This document shows, one piece after another, positions 9,248 to 18,683 of a DNA stretch of 27,741 nt. Under the pieces are notes generated by a model that was given only the letters and a program-made list of their open reading frames with translations, did not search any database and was not told the DNA's origin. This DNA comes from Smittium culicis. Taxonomy: Eukaryota; Kickxellomycota; Harpellomycetes; Harpellales; Legeriomycetaceae. The stretch spans positions 1 to 27,741 of the forward strand of contig LSSN01000199.1 in NCBI GenBank assembly GCA_001970855.1. The letters run 5' to 3'. Numbering within the stretch: the first letter of the stretch is position 1; the number at the start of each line of letters is the position of its first letter. The translations under genes and the position numbers were made by a program.

Positions 9248-11980
9248 TTATAGGGAATTAATGGTTGATTTGATTTTTTCGAATAAATCATTGGACATTG
9301 CAGGAGTTTTAACGCGGATAAGGAATTTAGTTGAAGAATCAGATGATTCAAACGAGACCAGAAGTACGTCTTTTGAACCTTCTTTATGATGAAGAGGTGT
9401 TTGTTTGTTGATAGCTGAGTTTAGAGTGACTAAGCTGGTACCATCTTGGCGACATAGAACTCGTGCTAGTTTTTTTCCATTGACTTCTCTCGTGTTTATC
9501 CTTAAGAATCCAACTCCCAAGTCTACATATTTTGCTCCACCTTCATAATTAGCATCATATTTGAATATTTTAGCTCTTACGTCGTAAATTGTAGTTTCTT
9601 CTTCTTCGCCTGCCCCTTTAGTACTTGCAGAACTGGCCAATTTGCTAGGTGATGCAGGAATAGGTTCATTCTCGTCTTGGTCATTAGTGGTAGAAAGCGC
9701 TGTAGTTTTTACTTCAGACGAAACGTTGGTGTTTCCAAATAGGGAAGTTTGGGCAGTTGGTGTAGCTGCCTTAAAAGAACTTCCAAATAAAGACGAACCT
9801 ATATTATTTCCAAAAATTGATGTGGGAGCAGTTTGAGTAGAACCAAAAGAAAACGATTTCGAAATGTCGCTTGACTTATCAGAGACAGTTTTTGGCGACA
9901 TAATAGCAGAAGTGCTAACTTTTCCACCAACAACAAAAGTAGCAAGCTTTGGCTTATCAGAATCGACGTTATCAGAAGTGTTACTTGTTGATAACTGCGA
10001 AGAGGGAGTTTGAGCGTCATTAAGAGGGGTTTTAAAAATACTGCTAGAAATACTCAAACTTGAATTATTAGACGAGAAAAGCCCAGTAGGCTTAGAATTA
10101 TCAGCTGTGGATAATACAGTAGCGTTATTACTGCCAAACAAGGATGGAGCGTTCGAATTTTTATTTTCTAAATTGAGAGATTTTGAAGAATCCTTATTAT
10201 CTTTATCGAATAAGCTCACAGAGGCAGTAACATGATTTTTAGGAGCGAATAATGACTTTGGCTTATCACCTTCAGTTTTATCGCTCTTTGAAACTCCAAA
10301 ATTGATAGATTTACCACCAAGAACGCTTTTAGAAATAGGTTGTGAGTTTAAGTTTGTGTTATTATTGGAAGCTGATGACTTTGAAGGCAAATTATTATTT
10401 GTAAATAAACTGCTAGTAGATGCTTGGGTATTATCATTTGATAGGCTGTTAGATTGTGATTTATTTTGACTGGTTACATCTTCGTAATTTGAGTTTATAG
10501 TTGTTAAAAATTTGGAATATTGTGAAAATAATGAAGAAAAGTCTTCAAACGGATCAGATTCATAACAGCTATTGATTATTTTAACAAAAGAAGAGTTTAA
10601 GCCTCTAATAGATTTAAGGTAGTCTTTTATTCTTTCAGAGTTTGCAGAAATAGTAGATTTAGCATTTTCAAGAGAAGAAGTAGAAGAAGGGATATTATGG
10701 GAATTGGGTTTGCTGGAGGATGAGCCAAAAAGAGAAGTTGAATTTGTAGCAGCAGAGCTGAAAATGGAAGTGGTCGAGTTTGTTAGCTTAGAGTTGCTGA
10801 TCTCTATAACAGGCTTAGCGCTTAAGGATGAATTGGACTCAGAGGCATCGTTTTCACTAGACTTTGGACCAAAATTGAATAGACTTTTATTCTCTTTTGG
10901 AGCCGGCGCAGAGGAGTCATTTTTAGTAAGGCTTCCAAAACTAAAGCCAGAAGAGGTTGTAGATGATTGGGTTATAGAGGAAGTAGATGAATCATCCTGA
11001 GTTTGGGAGCTATTATTAGAGTTAAAAGCGCCAAAGCTGTAGCTTGGCATAACAGGTAGTCCGGCACCAAAGCTCTTTGAAGAATCAGTAGAAGTATTAT
11101 TATTGAAAGCACTACCAAACAAGTTAGATTTTGGAGGATCAGCCACGGAGGTGGTAGTCTGGTCGGTATTTTTTGCAAAGTCTAAGCTGAAACCTTCTTT
11201 TTTGTCAGTAGCCTGATTCGATTTAAAACCATTAATTGGCTTTGCAGCTGATTGAGAAGTAGAATTAAAAAGACTTGTAGAGTTAGAACCAGTATTAAAA
11301 GAGAGGTTTGGAGCATTTTTAGTCTCGGAAGATTCGGTTTGGGTAGAAGAGAAAGAAGAAGAGTTGTTTGAGAATAGATTTGGTTTTTCTTGAGAAAACT
11401 GAGTAGAATTATTTGAACCAAAAGCAGGGGGATTTGAAGTGTTATTTGCACCAAATGAGAAATTTTTAAAAACGGAGCTTTTGTTTGTAGGGTTATTATC
11501 TTCGATATTTTTTGAAATAGAGGAGCTAGCGTTTGAGAGTAAAGTTTTGTTTTCTAATTTAAATCGAGATTTAGGAACTTTTATTCTACAAGAAATAGAA
11601 AATAATAAAAGTATTAGATGAAAATATGAAGGAAATATATAATAAAGATATGAGATTAAAGGGTTATGAGATAGAAGTAAATATGTACGCTCTATTTTTT
11701 AGAACAGATTCGTCGGCAATTTTGAAGGATTTAGAGGAATCATTTTCATCTGCATTATCCTAATCAAGAAGAAAATTTTGATGGAATTAGTATAAGATTA
11801 TCTATATTTTTAAGAATTTAAGGCAAAATGAATGAATAGAGATGAAAAATGGAATTGAGATTGCAACAGATTTAAAATTTAATATTTTTGGATTAAAAGA
11901 GGAGTTTAAATTGAAATCACCTTATCAAAATCAAATTGATTATCTTGAGTGATTTGGATGTCAGCAGATCTTTTGGACAT
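9248..11980 (-). CDS. NUP2: Nup2/Nup50-type FG nucleoporin with Ran-binding domain
   Basis: Three exons on the minus strand, 11980-11921, 11759-11689 and 11585-9248, give 822 residues with consistent phases. The two small 5' exons supply the diagnostic N-terminus: MSKRSADIQITQDN and then DESVLKNRAIKVPKSRF, matching the importin-alpha-binding N-terminal motif of Nup2/Nup50 (KR-A-L, then VLKNRAIKKAKR). Next comes a long Ser/Asn-rich disordered region with more than a dozen FG motifs (FSFG, SLFG, NFG), interrupted at about residues 355-405 by a predicted helical patch (ERIKDYLKSIRGLNSSF) like that of Nup2. The last 120 residues are a RanBD1 domain (TIYDVRAKIFKYD, VLCRQDG, FLIRVKT). Nup2 sits in the nuclear basket and helps dissociate and recycle importin alpha with Ran-GTP and Cse1. 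Exon 3 is open far upstream of its first internal Met, which is why the 5' exons are needed. Confidence 0.92.
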
Positions 11981-12668
11981 TATTATTAAAGTATTAAAGT
12001 GTATGATCCAGTGTAGAGCTGTAATAAAATGTAGAAAAGAAAAATATACTACAATTGCAAGCAAGAGGAGTCTATACAGGAAGAAATATTATAGTAGCTA
12101 TATATGTTTTTTGAAGAGAGTTAGGCTTGCTGAGTATTTGTAGTTTAAAGGCGAACCCCATTTGGAATTAGTACTTTTTTTTGCAAGAATCGAAGCATGC
12201 GGTTTTATTAATTATCTTTTTGTGATTAAACCGTTGATCAATTGAATTTGATTAAGCTTAGACCAATGGATATTCACGCTTGAAATATGCTTGCAATTTA
12301 TAGCGAACCAGCAAGAGTTATATTGATTTGAAAGCAGCCTTAACTCTCGAATAGGCTTATAATCAAAAAATAAGTAGCTAATAGGAATGCCATTTTACAT
12401 CAAATCAGATAATTGCTTTTGGTGTCAAAAAAGGTATATGGATAAAAAAAGGAGTCTAATCAAATACAGCAAATGCTTATTTTACTAATCGGCAGATTAT
12501 GACACCTTTAAACCAGAGTAAACATGACCTTAGCCACTGATTCGCTACGCAGAATATTTTATAAATAGTGTCATTGATTCATTCTTATTTTGAGAAATGA
12601 GTAGCAAAGATTATTTTGAGAAATGAGTAATAAATATTAATTTACAAGTTGTATAGCAAAGTAATCGA
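11981..12668. other. Upstream region of NUP2, no gene resolved
   Basis: About 690 bases of AT-rich DNA between the NUP2 start and the last predicted exon of the unidentified gene at 12669-13615. A plus-strand frame at 11949-12143 overlaps the first NUP2 exon and has no family resemblance. No RNA gene or repeat was recognised. The NUP2 promoter should lie at the left end of this interval. Confidence 0.4.
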
Positions 12669-13615
12669 TTAGAGCTGAAGGGGACAAATTCTGAGTGTAT
12701 TTAAAGCGAAAGAAACGGCGTATGTTTAGAAAAATGGTAGCTGCTAAGGCTTTGAGTGCTGGAGTCAGGCAGAAGCACTACCTATTTCCCCGCCCATCGC
12801 TACTATTTCTATATTGCTTTTCTACCTGAGCCTTTACGCTATATTAGAAATATCTATACACTATTTTTGGTGATTCTTAGAGTATTCTAAGATCCGCTTA
12901 TTACGTTTATTCTCAAGTGTTTTATTGTGAAGTATTATACAATGATTTTAAACATAAGTGCGTATGAATGGTGCTGATGCTGATAATGCAGAGTATATTT
13001 ATAAGAGAAAAAAAAATGGATGTGGGCTCACTACTAGTAAGAGTACTAAAACCGAAATAAATCTATTGTACTGACTATGAAAAAATGGTGAGGAAAATGT
13101 GCCTTCTATGTGAACCATAATCCGCACAACTATATCGCTGAGGGGGGGGGGGATTATACAGCTCTAATCTATTAAAATTCAATAATAAGGCATCTTTAAC
13201 GCTTCTGTTCTTGCATTATTAAGCTACAGGCTAATATTTACACTAAACACTCCTTGAAATAAGCACAAGAAAGTTCAAAATCATGAGGAAATCCTGGCAG
13301 TCTCAAGCTTTCCATGTACTCATTCTAAACCACTAAAAAATAGCTGCTGAAGCGCATATTCTACAACTGATCCTTCTTACTAAATATCCTTAGTTTTTTC
13401 TTCCGCCAGATTACTTATATACATAGTGTATTGAATTATTGAAGTACTGTCTACTGAAAAACAATGTTCAGCTATCCAAACCCTATTATTAAAACAGTAA
13501 AAAATAATCAAAATATAGAAACTATATCATATTTCTTAAAACTCAAGATCCTATAAAATTCTATACCTGGTATATCAGCATAATATAATAAAATTTAGGC
13601 GCTCCAAACTGTCTA
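12669..13615 (-). CDS. Unidentified small-exon gene (partial model)
   Basis: A chain of short minus-strand exons with compatible phases and GT-AG borders: 13615-13567, 13324-13242, 13137-13072, 12838-12782 and 12690-12669 (stop). The best parts are 13324-13242, reading NEYMESLRLPGFPHDF then ELSCAYFKECL, and its continuation VDIVVRIMVHIEGTF across an intron of 104 nt whose 3' tract contains eleven consecutive C on the minus strand. The first exon (RQFGAPKFYYIMLIYQ) can join in phase over a 242-nt intron, but an extra exon may lie in 13325-13566, where AEHCFSVDSTS and ALQQLFFSG are open in other frames. The 233-nt intron at 12839-13071 is also long for this region. I do not recognise the protein, and the 5' end is not found; a decayed gene is possible. 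Confidence 0.35.
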
Positions 13616-14048
13616 CTTTACAAAAAAAATCTGCATTTTAAGGCTATATGACACTCCTCAATCTACATCAAAAATCACATAACCATTTATTATGATATAG
13701 CTATTAAATTATAATAAAAGCTGTACACCAAAAATATTAAGAAGCAGACGATAAAAATATTATAATAAAACACATACAACTAAATAAATAATTTAAACGA
13801 TTAAAGAAAACAATAACATTCAAGCCGTTAATTGCTTTTTTAATAATATTTTATATTTTCATAATTTAGATCAATAAGGATGCCAAAAAGCGTAAATACA
13901 TAGCGTTTTTTTTTTGTAGCGAAAGTCCTAATACAATAAAATTAAACATGTATATTAAGAGAAGCTAAAAAAAAGGTACTTTTAGATATAACTGTTTTGT
14001 TGAAGCGAGGATGGGAATAGAAGTGCTGAAAGTAAATCAAAGTACCAT
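13616..14048. other. AT-rich interval between TRM112 and the unidentified gene
   Basis: About 430 bases, strongly AT-rich, with no convincing open segment, repeat or RNA gene. It may contain the first exon and promoter of the gene predicted at 12669-13615. Confidence 0.4.
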
Positions 14049-14426
14049 TTAGATCTCGTGTTCAGCTAGTAACATATTAGGAACTGAATTCCTGATCGGA
14101 TATATATGCCCACACCCTTTGCACACCATCTGGCCCTCAATCACGTTGGTCTCCAGCAGTAGCGAATGTAAGCTCTTCAGAACCTCCTCGTTGCCGCTGA
14201 TGTCCTCAGGTGCGTCTTCTGGCAAGCTTTTCAGTCCAAGCTGCTTGCAACTAGTCACCAGCGCTGCCCAATCGATCCGCGAGTACATCCTCACCAAAAA
14301 TTCATCGTTGCGCTCTGCCTCAATCTCTTCAAGCTGACAGTTCTCTAAACTCAACGGAAAGTTCTTCGACGAATCATCGCACCCCTTAACGTGGCACTGA
14401 AGCATGTTATGTGTTAAAAGTCTCAT
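14049..14426 (-). CDS. TRM112: Trm112, activator subunit of methyltransferases
   Basis: Single exon, 125 residues, aligned end to end with eukaryotic Trm112 (about 125-135). Family marks are the start MRLLTHNMLQCHVKGC, the helical middle with RIDWAALV, and the C-terminal VCKGCGHIYPIRNSVPNMLL. The zinc-knuckle cysteines are present: C11, C16, C102 and C105. Trm112 is a small zinc-binding partner that stabilises and activates Trm9, Trm11, Mtq2 and Bud23, acting in tRNA wobble and guanosine modification, eRF1 methylation and 18S rRNA m7G. The gene is about 48-57% G+C in 60-base blocks, well above the other genes in the window, and lies within 50 bases of the assembly gap. That could reflect codon bias, transfer or a scaffold join, but the sequence itself is complete. 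Confidence 0.95.
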   Translation of the reverse strand: MRLLTHNMLQCHVKGCDDSSKNFPLSLENCQLEEIEAERNDEFLVRMYSRIDWAALVTSCKQLGLKSLPEDAPEDISGNEEVLKSLHSLLLETNVIEGQMVCKGCGHIYPIRNSVPNMLLAEHEI

Positions 14427-14471
14427 TATTCCTATTTATCTCGGTTAATTCCTTAAATTGCCTCCTCTTCT

Positions 14472-15217
14472 NNNNNNNNNNNNNNNNNNNNNNNNNNNNN
14501 NNNNNNNNNNNNNNNNNNNNNNNNNNNNNNNNNNNNNNNNNNNNNNNNNNNNNNNNNNNNNNNNNNNNNNNNNNNNNNNNNNNNNNNNNNNNNNNNNNNN
14601 NNNNNNNNNNNNNNNNNNNNNNNNNNNNNNNNNNNNNNNNNNNNNNNNNNNNNNNNNNNNNNNNNNNNNNNNNNNNNNNNNNNNNNNNNNNNNNNNNNNN
14701 NNNNNNNNNNNNNNNNNNNNNNNNNNNNNNNNNNNNNNNNNNNNNNNNNNNNNNNNNNNNNNNNNNNNNNNNNNNNNNNNNNNNNNNNNNNNNNNNNNNN
14801 NNNNNNNNNNNNNNNNNNNNNNNNNNNNNNNNNNNNNNNNNNNNNNNNNNNNNNNNNNNNNNNNNNNNNNNNNNNNNNNNNNNNNNNNNNNNNNNNNNNN
14901 NNNNNNNNNNNNNNNNNNNNNNNNNNNNNNNNNNNNNNNNNNNNNNNNNNNNNNNNNNNNNNNNNNNNNNNNNNNNNNNNNNNNNNNNNNNNNNNNNNNN
15001 NNNNNNNNNNNNNNNNNNNNNNNNNNNNNNNNNNNNNNNNNNNNNNNNNNNNNNNNNNNNNNNNNNNNNNNNNNNNNNNNNNNNNNNNNNNNNNNNNNNN
15101 NNNNNNNNNNNNNNNNNNNNNNNNNNNNNNNNNNNNNNNNNNNNNNNNNNNNNNNNNNNNNNNNNNNNNNNNNNNNNNNNNNNNNNNNNNNNNNNNNNNN
15201 NNNNNNNNNNNNNNNNN
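14472..15217. other. Assembly gap (746 N)
   Basis: A run of undetermined bases. The TRM112 promoter lies here or just left of it. The linkage between the left part (to TRM112) and the right part (from the AAA+ ATPase) therefore depends on scaffolding and is not shown by the sequence. Confidence 0.99.
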
Positions 15218-15404
15218 TGCTTTAACTGATATAATTGTATATATAATATTAAATAAAGATCATATAGAAATTAAGGAGTTGAAAAGTATCTTGAAATAAA
15301 CTTTAAAATAATTATCTGAAAAATAATTAAATGTTAATAGAATAATAAATTATTCAAAAAATAAATAAAACACTCTAAAAAAATAAATTAGATAAAGCCA
15401 ATGA

Positions 15405-18157
15405 TCACCTATTAAGCGCCTCCTTAACTTTTTTAATGGCTATAACTAAATCCTCGTGCATAATTTCAAAACCGCTACTCACCCTAAAATTATCACTTTT
15501 AACATTATCCTCTATCTTCAGCTTGGAAAAATCTATTCCGACCCCATCAGTTTCGTTGCCATTAATTTTTTCACGTTGTAGTGCCACCAAACAAGCCGTT
15601 CTAACAACTGAACTAATCTCTGCACCTGTGAAAGTACTCGTGTCAATCGAAATTCGTGAAAAGTCTACCCGATTTAACTTGTACTTTTTCAGAAGTGCCT
15701 TAAATATATCTATCCGCTCCTCGTAACTCGGGGTTGGGATATAGATATGTACATCTATCCTGCCTAATTGGTTATTCAGAAATAAACATATATGAAATGT
15801 TGCATTTCATGTAGTAAATTTATAGAAGCGTTCAACAGAAATAGAATATTAATTACCAGGTTGCATTAAGTCAGAGCTAACCAAATCTATTGCATTTGTT
15901 GCTGCTAAAACAGTCACTTTATAGTCCCCATCCCGTAGGCTATCAATCTCCATTAGTAATTGAGATACCATCTACTCACAAATACTCCAATTTTAGAAAT
16001 TTTCTTGATACATATGCATCTAAAAACAAAACTGAAGCCCAAAGCCTCAAAAAAAAAAACTATGAAAAAAGAAATTTTAATAGAATATTATATTATATTT
16101 TGTTACTTTTCTGGTCAAATTGCCTGCTTCTTCATGTCTCCCAAAAAGAGATTCAAGTTCATCAATGAAAATAATTGTTGGCGCCGTTTTTTTTGCTGTA
16201 TCGAAAACTAAAGAGATTGCCTTTTCTGATCGCCCTATCTTTAAAGATAATATTCAATTTTTTTATTTATAAAATTAAAAAATATAGTGTTACAGGTATA
16301 GCTTTTTCTTTAATAATATATCTATACTATTTTTTAAAAAAGAAATTTGTTACCTCTGCTTTTACAAAATCAGATGAGGATATTACCATGAAATTTGACT
16401 CGGATTCTGTAGCTACCGCACGCGCTAATAATGTTTTGCCTGTGCCTGGAGGACCATACCTATTGATTTATACATTCAAATTTATAAATACACGAAAAGT
16501 ATAAATCTTAATCAAAGATTGTTATTTAAAAATGAGTTTTAATTGTTAGGATAATATGCAATAAAAATTAACTTGCAGCAATATTCCAACTGGTGGTTTA
16601 ACTTTTAAAAGCCTGAAAGATTTTTCATATTTATATGGCCAAATAACTATCTCTTCTAACGATTTCTATTATTAATATATAATTATACTTTTATAACTCG
16701 ATTAATCTTAGAAAAAATTAATTAGTTAATTAATAATTAATTTATTTAAAGTACTTTGGCTTTTTCTAATCCACCAATATCATCCCAATGCACTAAACCA
16801 TGTTTTGGTAAAACTTTAAATAGTGACTCAGATGCGGTAGGCGTAACTTTAGATCTGGCATTAACTAGATCACTTAGTTCAATTTTTTTATTTTCTAAGT
16901 TTAAATTAGATCAAAACTAGGATAAAAAATATGGTTATAGAATAGTATAAAAATAAATATGGGAACTACCTTTTAAACAAGAAAATATGGCTTTTGACAC
17001 AACTAAACTTAAATCTGCCATGGTAAATCCAAAGCAGGAATTGGGAAAGTCGTACAAATTGAATTTTCTGATTCCATGCTCGCTTAAAAAGAAATTAATA
17101 GCCTCTGTTCTTTGATTGTGCGTCATAGTAGTTATATTTAATTCTTCCTATAATTTTTTTAAAAATTATTATGATGTCATAAAAATAAAAAAATCTTCAT
17201 CAAATGAATTATAAAATATATATTACTTCAAACAAAGATAGCAAATTGGAATCAAGCTTTTCAGGATTACAGGTTGTGCCTATCTAAATAAGCGATATTA
17301 TAATATAATTAAAAACCGATTATAAAAAGTATACCAATCTAATTACACAGCAAAAAAATTACTAGTATACAGGGATTTGGGCTACTCTTTAATAGTTCTA
17401 GCCCGTTAATGAACGCGAGAATGTAAGATTGGCTATTAAACAGCTCTAAATCCTTAATTACAACTAATAATCCAAGTATATATATATATATATATATTAT
17501 AGCGATTTATAAAGTAAAGTTAGTCCATTAATTTTTTAAAATTATTTTAGTGAACAAAAATTCGATACCTGCACATTTTCCTAGTTCTGATGCATTCTTA
17601 AAAATTGAAAATATCTCTTTTGTTACAAATTCTGGGTTTTTTGAGCTTATTACTCCAAGATTCACCGGAATCGTCTGTTTGTTTTACATTGTGCAACGAG
17701 TTGATTTTTAAAATAGTAGAAAATTTATATATGTATTCATTTATTAAATGGGTAGTAAAAAAACGAATACCTGATATCCATATTTTTTAGCTGTAATTTT
17801 TAGCAACAATGATTTTCCTTTAATTAAAGAAATCCAAGAATAAAAATTGATGCGTGAATTAGAGTTAATTGGTGTAGTTTATATCAAAAATCTCAGTCAA
17901 AAATTTAAAATCATAAAATACTTACCACACCCACTGTCGCCAGCAATCAAAACGCTATTTCTAATCAATGCTTTTGACTCTGCTTGTGATGAAGTTAAAG
18001 CTTCGAAAACACATTCTAATCTATAGTTTTTCAAATAAAATTTAATCTATTCATAAACTATAAGTATTTAACATAGACATTGAATAAGCAAAAGATTTTA
18101 ATTTACTAACCTTTCGCCTACAGCTCCGAATATTTTTTGTATGTAATGACTGTGCAT
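15405..18157 (-). CDS. Type II AAA+ ATPase (AFG2/SPATA5L1- or PEX6-like), 13 exons
   Basis: Thirteen phase-consistent exons: 18157-18111, 18020-17926, 17817-17771, 17674-17569, 17463-17363, 17283-17227, 17147-16970, 16894-16755, 16665-16577, 16459-16354, 16238-16107, 15971-15857 and 15763-15405 (523 residues from the Met at 18157; a further 5' exon is possible). D1 keeps Walker A (GDSGCGKS, split over an intron), but its Walker B is VVIKDLELF without the DE pair. D2 starts [11 protein letters not shown] and has Walker [10 protein letters not shown], pore-2 region IGRSEKAIS and Walker [14 protein letters not shown]. The D2 arginine region reads [11 protein letters not shown], where the family has DxALLRPGRxD, so the first of the paired arginines is Q. 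A degenerate D1 is typical of Pex6 (peroxisomal Pex5 export). The IGRSEK region, the WP-containing helix and the short C-terminus look more like AFG2/SPATA5L1 (ribosome maturation). One intron (16460-16576) begins GC. The N-terminal domain is very short or unresolved. Confidence 0.8.
17477..17497. repeat. (TA)n microsatellite in an intron
   Basis: About ten TA units lie within the intron at 17464-17568 of the AAA+ ATPase gene, just upstream (on the minus strand) of its 3' splice site. No function is implied. Confidence 0.9.
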
Positions 18158-18683
18158 TGCTTCAAGTTAAAAACGAGTAGCTTCAAAAGTTTTATATTTT
18201 TAATCCTTAAATGTCGCAGTTTTAAACAGATTTAAAGTATGGATAAACCATTGGCTAAATCAATCTTGAATTATGTGTATTGATATTTCGCCAAATTGAG
18301 TATTACGTGGCCAATAAATTCGTTTATTTCCATTACAGCCTTCTATACAGATAATTTTAATGGTATTTTTTCCCAATAATGTCTTCGCATTATAAATTTA
18401 ATAATTTCGTTAATTACCTTACAACATAGACTTAATGAAATTCAATTGAAACTTTAAATTCGATTTCAACTGGCTGATCTGTTTATTCGATTTGAAGACT
18501 TTTTATTTTGCAAAATATTTAGGAAATAATTTATAGCCTATAGCAAACAAAGCAAATAAATTTTAGCCTTCAACTTAAATCAATATAATTAACATATACA
18601 AAAATAACCTAAATCTGAACTTCTTCTCTCAGATTTTATTGATATTTTTATCCTTCAATCTGATATTTTGAAATTCAAATACG
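18158..18683. promoter_or_regulatory. Divergent promoter region: AAA+ ATPase (-) and DNMT2 (+)
   Basis: About 525 bases separate the first recognised exon of the AAA+ gene from the DNMT2 ATG, so both genes must be transcribed outward from here. A minus-strand open segment near 18,260-18,400 (IYNAKTLLGKNTIKI, then IEGCNGNKRIYWPRN) has decent coding character and may be a 5' exon of the ATPase, which otherwise lacks a normal N-domain. I could not join it in phase with the exon at 18157-18111. No promoter element could be assigned. Confidence 0.45.

Noticed and set aside
11182..11454. Leu-rich minus-strand frame of 90 codons
   Set aside because: Alternative frame of the NUP2 FG region; the correct frame here reads FG repeats such as NPPAFGSNN.
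12722..12835. Plus-strand 37-codon ATG frame (MFRKMVAAKALSAGVRQK)
   Set aside because: It looks like a mitochondrial presequence, but no downstream exon fits, and the minus strand here is better explained by exons of the predicted gene.
12822..12840. GCCTTTAC resembling the U5 snRNA loop
   Set aside because: No complementary stem flanks it and no Sm site is nearby.
13142..13152. Run of eleven G on the plus strand as a possible G-quadruplex or repeat
   Set aside because: A single homopolymer; best explained as the pyrimidine tract of a minus-strand 3' splice site.
14411..15229. Plus-strand open frames running through the gap
   Set aside because: They consist almost only of undetermined bases and carry no information.
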